A stretch of 21,397 nucleotides of DNA from Candidatus Wildermuthbacteria bacterium (GTDB taxonomy: Bacteria; Patescibacteriota; Minisyncoccia; Minisyncoccales; UBA10102). Position numbers and translations under genes: made by a program. The stretch covers positions 1 to 21,397 of the forward strand of contig JACOVZ010000001.1 of the NCBI GenBank assembly GCA_016177065.1, written 5' to 3'. Of the stretch, positions 15,118 through 21,397 are shown piece by piece; position 1 is the first letter of the stretch; every line of letters starts with the position of its first letter. Below the pieces are notes generated by a model. It was given only the letters and a program-made list of their open reading frames with translations. It ran no database searches and was not told where the DNA came from.

Positions 15118-16612
15118 AGTCTTCCAATGCGGCTGTTAATAATGATTGGGTTTTTTCGTCAAAATCCTTTGTTTCTCTGATTGCCTCCAGTATGTTCTTG
15201 CCCTTTGCCTGCAATAAATCAAGAAGTCTCTTTTCAGATTCCCTCACCTTTTCCATGGGAATTGAATCAAAGTATCCTGCAATGGCGCAAAACAGAAGGC
15301 ACACCTGCTGCTCCATTGGTAAAGGGGCATACTGGTCTTGTTTGAGCAATTCCATGAGCCTTGCTCCCCGCTCAATCTTCTTTCTTGTTGCTTCATCCAG
15401 ATCCTGGGCAAACTGCACAAAAGCGGCAAGCTCCTGGTACTGCGCAAGCTCAAGCTTGAGCTTTGAAGCGACTTTCTTCATGGCTTTTGTCTGAGCAGAA
15501 GAGCCGACACGGGACACAGACAGCCCGATATTTACAGCCGGCCTCTGGCCTTTTGCAAATAGGTCGGTCTCAAGATAAATCTGGCCGTCTGTGATGGAAA
15601 TGACATTGGTTGGAATGTATGCTGAGACATCTCCAAGCTGGGTTTCCACTATGGGAAGCGCAGTCAAAGATCCTCCGCCTTTTGCCTTGGAAAGTTTTGC
15701 AGCCCGTTCAAGCAATCTGGAATGAAGATAGAAAATATCCCCAGGGTAGGCTTCTCTTCCCGGAGGCCTCCGCAAAAGCAATGCTATCTGGCGCCATGCC
15801 CACGCATGTTTTGAAAGGTCATCATAGACAATGAGAGCATCCTTGCCCTTGTCCCTGAAGTATTCCCCCATGCTGCATCCTGCAAAAGGAGCTATGAACC
15901 ATAAAGGAACAGGATCAGAAGCTCCAGCCGCAACAACAATGGTGTAATCCATTGCTCCGCGGTCTTGAAGCTCTTTAACCATTTGGGCAACTTTGGAATA
16001 TTTTTGGCCCACGGCAACATAAATGCAAACCGGCCTTGATGCCTCAGGTTCATTCAGCTGGTTCACGATTGTATCAACAGCCAGAGCTGATTTTCCAATC
16101 TGCCTGTCTCCGATAATAAGCTCTCTCTGCCCCCGTCCTATGGGTATGGCGGCATCCACGGCCTTCATTCCGGTAGCCAAGGAAACATTCACCGATTCCC
16201 TGTCCATTACAGAAGGGGCGGAGCGTTCAATGGGAAGGGAAGAAAGACCTTTCTGGGCCAGGCTTCCTCTCCCATCAAGAGGTATTCCCAAAGGATTCAC
16301 CACTCTCCCAAGCAAAGACTCCCCCACCGGCACAGAAAGCACTTTCCCGGTCCTTCGCACAATGTCTCCCTCTTTGATCCCAGTATCCTTGCCCAATACA
16401 ACTGCTCCCAAGGTGTACTCTTCCAAATTCAAAACCAAAGCAGGGGTGCCTGCAACCTCCACCATCTCAGAAAACATGACATTGGGAAGTCCTTCAATCT
16501 GCAAAACTCCGTCTCCCACACTCACGACCTTCCCGATCTCCTCTCCCTTGGGAGCCAAGTCTTTCCCTTCCAATTCCTTCTTTAAAATGTCTACAAGAAA
16601 TTCTTTTGCCAT
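15095..16612 (-). CDS. atpA: ATP synthase alpha subunit
   Basis: Alpha is the non-catalytic nucleotide-binding subunit of F1. The 505 residues include the N-terminal crown ([17 protein letters not shown]), the P-loop [42 protein letters not shown], and the arginine-finger segment [15 protein letters not shown]. Two near-invariant places differ: the P-loop reads IGKS instead of TGKT, and HAVAYRQ reads HAWAWRQ. The fold and arginine finger are intact, so function is expected. It starts 4 bp after atpH, with a run of A/T and no SD. Confidence 0.98.
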
Positions 16613-16616
16613 ATTA

Positions 16617-17003
16617 TTAAGAAATCATGCTGCCGATTTTTCTCAATTTTCCTTTCACGGTATTGTCTACGAAATATTCGTTCCCCAGCAGCACCGCGAC
16701 TCCTCCAATAGCAGATTCATCAACCTTGTTTTCAAAGATGAAACCCTGTTTCTGAAGCTTTTTCCTAAACACCGCTGCCTGAGACCGCAAAAGAGGTTTT
16801 GCGCTTTGAACCTCTGCTATTTTCCCCTTCCTTTCTCTCCAGAGCTTTTTGAATTCCTGAAGAATGTTCGCCGCAAGCTTCAAATCCCCTCGTTTCTTCA
16901 GCAAATCCCTGAAGCGCTTAGCCCTTTTTTCAAGCTCGCTTCCTGAAGCTTTCTGCAGAGAGCTAAGGAGAACCGCTGCATACAATCTCGCTTTATTTTG
17001 CAT
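16617..17003 (-). CDS. atpH: ATP synthase delta subunit, short form
   Basis: Delta links the top of F1 to the b-subunit stalk. The product is 128 residues from the ATG at 17003, well short of the usual 175-180. The C-terminal part [24 protein letters not shown] matches the family's closing motif (D-x-S-x2-G-G-x3-L-G). The N-terminal six-helix domain is reduced, as in other CPR. An in-frame TTG at 17015 is possible; ATG is preferred, giving an 11-bp overlap with atpF. Assignment rests on the C-terminus and the position between atpF and atpA. Confidence 0.88.
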   Translation of the reverse strand: MQNKARLYAAVLLSSLQKASGSELEKRAKRFRDLLKKRGDLKLAANILQEFKKLWRERKGKIAEVQSAKPLLRSQAAVFRKKLQKQGFIFENKVDESAIGGVAVLLGNEYFVDNTVKGKLRKIGSMIS

Positions 17004-17504
17004 ATATTTTCCCAACCTCTTCCAAGGCCTCCTTGGCTAAGCGGTCCTCATCTTTGCGAGTTAAATTCCGCGAAAGAATCTTCTGAGCAACAAAGAGCGC
17101 CGATAAACGCATTTCCTCCCTGGCCCCAAGCAAAGCGTCTTGTTTGGCGGTTTGAGCGTCTCCCTTGGCTCTTAATATGATCTTTTCAGCTTCAGCTCTT
17201 GCAAGAGCTGCTGCGTTTCTCGCCTGGTTTTGCGCTGCAGCCTTGGTTTCAGCCAGAATTTCCTCTCCCTTCTTTTTTGCTTTCGCGATTTCCAGGCTTC
17301 TGGCTTCATTGATTCTCTGCATTTCCTGCTCTGCCCTGGCTGTCAAGGCAAGGCCCTTTTCAATCCTGCTCCTTCTCGCTTCCAGAAACGCAAAAAGGCG
17401 CTTGAACACAACCTTGTGCAGAATCCAAAACAGGATCAAAAAATTAATGACCTGCGCAAACAGAAGCTTCCCGTTGATTCCAAGGTTTTGGAATAATTCT
17501 TCCA

Positions 17505-17505
<1 letters not shown>
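16993..17505 (-). CDS. atpF: ATP synthase b subunit
   Basis: Subunit b forms the peripheral stalk. The 170 residues show one N-terminal membrane helix (LLFAQVINFLILFWILHKVV, about 14-33) and then a long, highly charged Ala/Glu/Arg-rich helix (EARRSRIEKGLALTARAEQEM onward) that would dimerise as a coiled coil. Length and layout fit the family. Its ATG shares one base with the atpE stop (TAATG), so translation is coupled. Confidence 0.95.
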
Positions 17506-17741
<236 letters not shown>

Positions 17742-17779
17742 TTAATGCGTTTTAAATGAATTAAATCTTGACCTTTGTT

Positions 17780-18523
17780 TCAATGCGACGGAACGTCCGT
17801 CGCTATCTTCAAAAATATCAAGGTAAGCATAGCAAATACCAGGGCTTGAATAAAGCCCACGAAGAATTCCATCATGAAAAAGGGAAGAGGGGCGAATATA
17901 GGCACCAAAGTCATGATGATTAAAAGCAAGACTTCTCCCGCAAACATGTTCCCGAATAACCGAAAGGAAAAGGACAAAATCTTCGCGAACTCCGCGATAA
18001 GTTCCAGCATGCCGACAAAGAACTGCAGAGGGCCTTTATTAAAGGAAAAAAACTTTGAGATGTGCTTTAAAAATCCAAGCTTCTTGATGCCGTAGATCTG
18101 AATTGCGGCGAGAGAAATGAAGGCCAGAGCAAGCGTCGTATTAAGGTCGCTGTTTGCAGAACGAAAGAAAGGCACAAACACCTCTTCGCCCTCATGCATT
18201 TCATAGAATCCAATTGACCCTGTGCCCGGAAGCACGCCAAGCCAGTTGTTCATGAGAATGAAAATAAAGAACGAGGCAACCAATGGAAAGAATTTCTTTG
18301 CCTGTTCCCTGTTTCCCAAGACTCCTTCCATGAAGTCTAAAAGCGTTTCCAGAACCACTTCAACAATGCTCTGCAATTTCCTGGGAATTGATCTGAGCAA
18401 GCTTACAATCGTAATTCCCCCAATAGCAACCGCAACCGTGGTAAGCAAAGAAAGAATCAGGCTGTTTGTCACAGGAATTCCGAAAAGATACGTAATAATT
18501 TCTGGCTTGATTGAAATTTCCAT
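17780..18523 (-). CDS. atpB: ATP synthase a subunit
   Basis: Subunit a is the proton channel stator. The 247-residue membrane protein has about five to six helices, MNNWLGVLPG in the middle, and the essential arginine in ILSFSFRLFGNMFAGEVLL, followed by the conserved helix FFVGFIQALVFAMLTLIFL. First gene of the operon; atpI is not present. A promoter with TTTACA-17-TATCAT ends 14 nt before its ATG. Confidence 0.96.
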   Translation of the reverse strand: MEISIKPEIITYLFGIPVTNSLILSLLTTVAVAIGGITIVSLLRSIPRKLQSIVEVVLETLLDFMEGVLGNREQAKKFFPLVASFFIFILMNNWLGVLPGTGSIGFYEMHEGEEVFVPFFRSANSDLNTTLALAFISLAAIQIYGIKKLGFLKHISKFFSFNKGPLQFFVGMLELIAEFAKILSFSFRLFGNMFAGEVLLLIIMTLVPIFAPLPFFMMEFFVGFIQALVFAMLTLIFLKIATDVPSH

Positions 18524-18537
18524 ACCGAAAACAACTT

Positions 18538-18566
18538 ATGATACCTCTAAAACAAGAATCTGTAAA
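18538..18566 (-). promoter_or_regulatory. ATP synthase operon promoter
   Basis: Minus-strand TTTACA (18566-18561), 17-bp spacer, TATCAT (18543-18538); each hexamer is one base off consensus. The predicted start leaves a leader of about 7-8 nt before atpB. Confidence 0.65.
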
Positions 18567-18632
18567 GGCCGCAAAAATCCGCAGAAAACTGCCCCTCTTG
18601 CAGTAAGGGATAGTCTATGGTAAAGAAAAAGC

Positions 18633-18917
18633 ATGTTCGTTTGGGGAAAAAGTGGGGTCGGCCGGCTTTTCCGCTGATGGGAAATGAGGTAAGGAAACGG
18701 TGTTAGCGAGAGGAAAAGCAGCTAGGTTTTCGACGCTTAGCCACTTTATCAGAGAAAACCTACTGACTGTGTAGCATAGGAGGGAGACGCTGAAGTGGAA
18801 ACGCTAGTTTCCATGGAGTCTAAATGAAATACCTCTCTTTCAGCAGGAATTCAAAGATCTCCCCAGCGAACCAGAGGAGGCATGCCGCCAGCTGCCTCCT
18901 CGTTTTCTTTTCTTCTT
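18633..18917 (+). ncRNA. Candidate structured RNA of about 285 nt, unidentified
   Basis: The 397-bp gap between atpB and the nucleotidyltransferase gene holds no ORF of note but is full of helices. TAGGTTTTC (18723-18731) pairs with GAAAACCTA (18754-18762), 9 bp; its loop CCACTTTA (18741-18748) can pair with TGAAGTGG (18791-18798), a pseudoknot. GGAAAC-GCTA-GTTTCC (18797-18812) is a hairpin. GAGGTA (18686-18691) can pair at long range with TACCTC (18830-18835), flanked by GAAA/TTTC. CGCTGA/TTAGCG (18672-18708) and GGAAAA/TTTTCC (18645-18672) are further options. A plus-strand terminator at 18874-18917 sets the direction. The 5' end is uncertain; only a weak TTGCAG-17-TAAAGA (18598-18626) precedes it. 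Not a match I recognise to tmRNA, RNase P or SRP RNA. Confidence 0.5.
18874..18917 (+). terminator. Intrinsic terminator on the plus strand
   Basis: GAGGAGGCA (18874-18882) pairs with TGCCTCCTC (18893-18901), 9 bp with a 10-nt loop, followed by TTTTCTTTTCTTCTT (18903-18917). No T-run on the minus side. No plus-strand protein gene lies upstream, so it should end a non-coding RNA. Confidence 0.85.
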
Positions 18918-18920
18918 ACA

Positions 18921-19328
18921 TTAAGAGACGAGCCTGGAGCTATGATAGATTTCAGGATGAAACGGCTTGAGGCAGAAGACTGAGATTTTTTTCTTGTTCG
19001 CTGCAATCCATTTTTTGCAATCCCTGAACAAACGCTTCTGATCATACCCAAAACAGATGACATTTGGTTTGACCTTTTCAATAACCTTGTATGTTGATAA
19101 TTCCTTATCTCCAAAAACCGCCAAATCAACAAGTTTTTCTTTTAAAACCATGGAAAGCCTTTCTTTCTCTGAAAAGCGGGGCTTTTTCTTCTTGAGCCTG
19201 AGGACCGTGGAATCTCTGCCGACAATCACGAAAAGCTCGTCCCCTTTCTTCTTTGCCTGAGAAAACAGCGAACGATGTCCTTTGTGCACTCCGTCAAATA
19301 TTCCAAATACCGCAACCCTCTTTTTCAT
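18921..19328 (-). CDS. Cytidylyltransferase-like nucleotidyltransferase
   Basis: A 135-residue single-domain protein of the HIGH-superfamily nucleotidyltransferases. VAVFGIFDGVHKGHRSL (residues 5-21) carries the HxGH motif that binds nucleotide phosphates; RFSEKERLSMV and NVICFGYDQKRL are the following family motifs. The group includes glycerol-3-phosphate cytidylyltransferase and archaeal FAD synthase RibL. The C-terminal I-S-S-T/S-x-R motif is only partly kept (HSSRLVS). Substrate cannot be chosen from sequence; FAD synthesis is one option. Its ATG overlaps the stop of the CofE-like gene as ATGA, so the two are co-translated. Confidence 0.82.
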   Translation of the reverse strand: MKKRVAVFGIFDGVHKGHRSLFSQAKKKGDELFVIVGRDSTVLRLKKKKPRFSEKERLSMVLKEKLVDLAVFGDKELSTYKVIEKVKPNVICFGYDQKRLFRDCKKWIAANKKKISVFCLKPFHPEIYHSSRLVS

Positions 19329-20077
19329 GGTGTATGCTCCCCTTTCTTCCATTTCACGGCTTTGAGCAAAGGAGCGTACAAATCATCTTTGGGTTCCATG
19401 CGGATTTCTCTCAATTCAAAAGATGTGGGATTTCTCTGCTGAAACTTCACGAACGGAACATTCTCAATCACTGCAAGAGGAGTCTGCTCTTTGCCCTCTC
19501 CCATGACAAGAACAGCCGCCGTAGACAAAGCATCTGCAACCGCAGACCTTGTCATCTTGAGCTTTCTTCCGAAGATATCGGGCTGGTTAATATAGCTGTT
19601 GAGAGCTGAGAATCCGCTGTGGGCGATAAACATTCCCCGTTGTCCCCTTAATAAAGGAGAGCTCGTGGTATCTGTGATGACAACCCCCACCTTTTTCAGT
19701 TTGAATTCTTTCGCAAGAAACGAGCGGATTTGGTTTGCGGATTTCTGGGGATTCAAAGGCCATAGCACCAGATATCCTGCCCCGTTTGACTCGTCAATTC
19801 CCGAAGTGAACCCTATGCGGTGGTTCTTAATGGTAAGAAGCACCTGATACTTGCTCTTGGAAAGAGGGTAGTACAGATCGGCCTCTTTCATGGCAAGCTT
19901 TATTTTGTCATTCCCCTGAATGAGAGCAACCCTCCCTTCGCATATGGATACGATTTTTGAGGTTACTGCAACCACGCACCCCTCATGAAGCCTTCCTGCG
20001 AGATATTTCTTCAGAATGGCAAAAATATCCTTGTCTTTGGGAGTGATCTTGCGCGTTTTTACCGGTGCAACCTTCAT
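19325..20077 (-). CDS. CofE-like (F420 gamma-glutamyl ligase family) protein
   Basis: The 250 residues match the F420-0:gamma-glutamyl ligase family. Visible blocks are VVAVTSKIVSICEGR (35-49), GIDESNGAGYLVLWP, VVITDTTSSPLLRGQRG, SGFSALNSYINQPDIFGRKLKMTRSAVADAL (given here only as a region near 152-184) and GEGKEQTPLAVI. The true enzyme adds glutamate to coenzyme F420, but no other F420 genes are seen and CPR are not known for F420; such proteins are often annotated as folate-metabolism gamma-glutamate ligase. A perfect TATAAT ends 6 nt before the ATG with no SD. It overlaps the nucleotidyltransferase gene by 4 bp. Confidence 0.85.
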   Translation of the reverse strand: MKVAPVKTRKITPKDKDIFAILKKYLAGRLHEGCVVAVTSKIVSICEGRVALIQGNDKIKLAMKEADLYYPLSKSKYQVLLTIKNHRIGFTSGIDESNGAGYLVLWPLNPQKSANQIRSFLAKEFKLKKVGVVITDTTSSPLLRGQRGMFIAHSGFSALNSYINQPDIFGRKLKMTRSAVADALSTAAVLVMGEGKEQTPLAVIENVPFVKFQQRNPTSFELREIRMEPKDDLYAPLLKAVKWKKGEHTP

Positions 20078-20083
20078 GCCGCG

Positions 20084-20089
20084 ATTATA
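20084..20089 (-). promoter_or_regulatory. -10 box for the CofE-like operon
   Basis: Perfect minus-strand TATAAT 6 nt before the ATG at 20077, predicting a leaderless message. No good -35. It overlaps the -35 of the divergent promoter at 20088. Confidence 0.5.
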
Positions 20090-20116
20090 TACAATTTCTC
20101 AGGATTATTCTAGAAT
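20088..20116 (+). promoter_or_regulatory. Promoter of the surface-protein gene
   Basis: TATACA (20088-20093), 17-bp spacer, TAGAAT (20111-20116). Its -35 overlaps the -10 of the divergent CofE-like gene, so the two promoters should exclude each other. Predicted leader about 6 nt. Confidence 0.4.
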
Positions 20117-20128
20117 GAACCAATTCCT

Positions 20129-21049
20129 ATGTTTCTCATTCCCATAGTCATCATCATCGGAATCGTTGCGTTTTCTTTTGCCGGAGATATTGTAAAAGAC
20201 CTCCATCTTTCGTTTTCAGACGCCTTTACCTTATCCTCTTCTAAAACCACAGAGGAAAAAACAGCGCAGCCCTCTGCAACAGTCAAAAAGCAGACAACGA
20301 CGAGTCAAACTCCAAGAGCTCCTCCTGCGACTTCTCAAACACAGCCTACTCAACAACCATCAGCAAGCGCAAACTCCCCGTATTTCCAAAAGATTGAGAT
20401 AACAAATGTGCGAGCCACGCAAGGAAACCAGCCGGCTCTCATTACGCTTCGCTCCAATTCCTCAGATGAGGGGAAGATAAGCATTACGGGCTGGAGAATA
20501 AAAAGCACGTGGTCTGGAGAATTCAGAATCCCCCTGGGCATAAGCTCCTATCACCCGGGACTCAATTCAGAACCAGCAGAGCAGATTCTTTTGGATAGAT
20601 ATGAAACCGCATACCTCAAAGGAGAAGCCAACCCTATTGGCAGAGGGAAAAACTTCAAGACCAACGAGTGTTTTGGATACCTCAAAACATTCTATCCCAA
20701 TATCCCAGGATACTATTCCTGCTATCAGGACAAGCCCAAAGTAGAAGATATCAAAAATCTCACGCCCTCATGCCAAGAATACATCCTAAAGGAGATTAAC
20801 TTTGGATCCTGCCAGCCTCCCAACTATTCAAACGACCCAATTGCCGCGAACGCAGAATGCGTGGCGTATATCAACAATTACCCAGGAGGATTCAATTACC
20901 AGGGATGCTACCAAAAGCACTCCAAAGACTCAGACTTCCTCTCTAGCGATTGGCATATTTATATGGACACAACGTTTGGAAATTCTCTTCATGATTCCAT
21001 TATCCTCTATGACAGCTCAGGCCTGATTGTTGATACCTACACATACTAG
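20129..21049 (+). CDS. Membrane-anchored, disulfide-rich surface protein (lamin-tail-like)
   Basis: The 306-residue protein starts with a hydrophobic anchor or signal (residues 1-18), then a Ser/Thr/Pro/Gln linker (35-80) typical of cell-surface stalks. The remaining domain begins FQKIEITNVRATQGNQPALITLRS and ends HDSIILYDSSGLIVDTYTY, which resembles the first and last strands of lamin-tail domains. Between them are three Cys pairs, Cys181/198, Cys215/228 and Cys244/260, each in a C-x2-Y-[LI] ... C layout, the only cysteines in the protein; they look like three copies of a disulfide-closed module. I infer an extracellular binding or structural role. Its TAG stop shares bases with the stop of the convergent tgt gene. 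Confidence 0.75.
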   Translation: MFLIPIVIIIGIVAFSFAGDIVKDLHLSFSDAFTLSSSKTTEEKTAQPSATVKKQTTTSQTPRAPPATSQTQPTQQPSASANSPYFQKIEITNVRATQGNQPALITLRSNSSDEGKISITGWRIKSTWSGEFRIPLGISSYHPGLNSEPAEQILLDRYETAYLKGEANPIGRGKNFKTNECFGYLKTFYPNIPGYYSCYQDKPKVEDIKNLTPSCQEYILKEINFGSCQPPNYSNDPIAANAECVAYINNYPGGFNYQGCYQKHSKDSDFLSSDWHIYMDTTFGNSLHDSIILYDSSGLIVDTYTY

Positions 21050-21397
21050 GAGGATATTTTCTTCCGGATGTCTGCGAACAAATCCTCAAAAAACCTCAGA
21101 TTGTGCACTGTTGCAAGATAGTATCCCAACAATTCCCTCTCCTTGAATAAATGGTGCAGAAATGAAAGAGAGAAATTCTGGCACGCATAGCATGAACAGC
21201 GCTTTTCTATGGGATGTTTGTTTTTCAGATACTTTGATTTTGTAAGGTCCATTCTCAGGAATTCTCTGCCTTTCTTTTGAAACACAACTCCGTTCCTGGC
21301 AAGCCTGGTTGGCTCCACGCAGTCAAAAGTGTCAATGCCAAGCTTCACGAATTCCAGAATATCTTCAATGCGCCCGATTCCAAGCAGGTGGCAGGGC
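21046..21397 (-). CDS. tgt: Queuine/archaeosine-type tRNA-guanine transglycosylase, partial
   Basis: Only the C-terminal part lies in the window; the frame is open to the right edge (frame ... CHLLGIGRIEDILEFVKLG). Tgt exchanges guanine-34 of tRNAs with GUN anticodons for a queuine precursor. The visible sequence has HLLGIG, DTFDCVEPTRLARNG with the catalytic-region Asp and the ARNG motif, and the zinc site CSCYACQ with His further on in SFLHHLF. It ends LFADIRKKISS, close to the family's usual C-terminus. The stop TAG at 21046-21048 lies inside the palindrome CTAG shared with the convergent gene. Confidence 0.93.
   Translation of the reverse strand, partial: PCHLLGIGRIEDILEFVKLGIDTFDCVEPTRLARNGVVFQKKGREFLRMDLTKSKYLKNKHPIEKRCSCYACQNFSLSFLHHLFKERELLGYYLATVHNLRFFEDLFADIRKKISS

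Noticed and set aside
18643..18657. MraZ-type TGGG repeats
   Set aside because: Only two TGGGG units occur, 11 bp apart instead of 10, and no mraZ or division gene is near.
18633..18917. tmRNA, RNase P RNA or SRP RNA
   Set aside because: TTTTCGACG at 18727 and GAGAGGAAAAGCAGC at 18708 recall tmRNA, RNase P and SRP motifs, but no tRNA-like T-arm, tag frame, paired conserved RNase P regions or GNAA-capped SRP helix can be drawn.

Overview
The window reads as a stretch of a Candidate Phyla Radiation (Patescibacteria, most likely Parcubacteria) chromosome. The clues are: a nucleoside diphosphate kinase with a long internal insertion, a zinc-ribbon L28, a tiny DUF5679-type zinc protein, an EF-Tu with DAPGH in place of DCPGH, a short epsilon subunit, a CofE-like ligase in a genome context with no other F420 genes, and very compact intergenic regions. 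This placement is inferred from gene content; I could not run a phylogeny.

Layout. 1-4980 (minus): the str/S10 block rpsL-rpsG-fusA-(70-aa protein)-tuf-rpsJ, with a promoter before rpsL and a second one embedded in the end of the small gene for tuf. 4977-5609 (minus): a site-2-type membrane protease. 5631-6783 (plus): rpmB, tRNA-Pro(GGG), an RRM protein with a structured leader, and an unknown protein. 6755-7318 (minus): a YfbR-like HD nucleotidase. 7599-8087 (plus): a winged-helix/zinc-motif protein. 8143-9839 (minus): ndk, a ComEC-like metallo-beta-lactamase protein and a DUF5679 protein. 9961-11128 (minus): glutaredoxin and a TrxB-like flavoprotein, a redox pair. 11201-11911 (minus): an unknown two-TM protein and a 15-codon cysteine-rich micro-ORF with a perfect consensus promoter. 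11964-12120 (minus): a candidate structured small RNA carrying anti-Shine-Dalgarno sequences. 12166-18523 (minus): the full F-type ATP synthase operon atpBEFHAGDC plus a carbonic-anhydrase-like gene. 18633-18917 (plus): a candidate structured RNA of about 285 nt with its own terminator. 18921-20077 (minus): a CofE-like ligase and a nucleotidyltransferase overlapping by ATGA. 20129-21049 (plus): a membrane-anchored disulfide-rich surface protein. 21046-21397 (minus): the C-terminal part of tgt, cut by the window edge.

How the genes work together: the left third is translation (ribosomal proteins, elongation factors, a tRNA), the middle is nucleotide and thiol metabolism with DNA-uptake-like and surface functions, and the right half is energy conservation by a proton-type ATP synthase.

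A recurrent theme is that many start codons sit 6-8 nt after a sigma70-like -10 box with no Shine-Dalgarno sequence, suggesting widespread leaderless mRNAs. A minority of genes have a strong AAGGAGG site. The best candidates for something undescribed are the micro-ORF at 11864-11911, the adjacent anti-SD RNA, the plus-strand structured RNA upstream of atpB, and the switch-like leader of the RRM gene.
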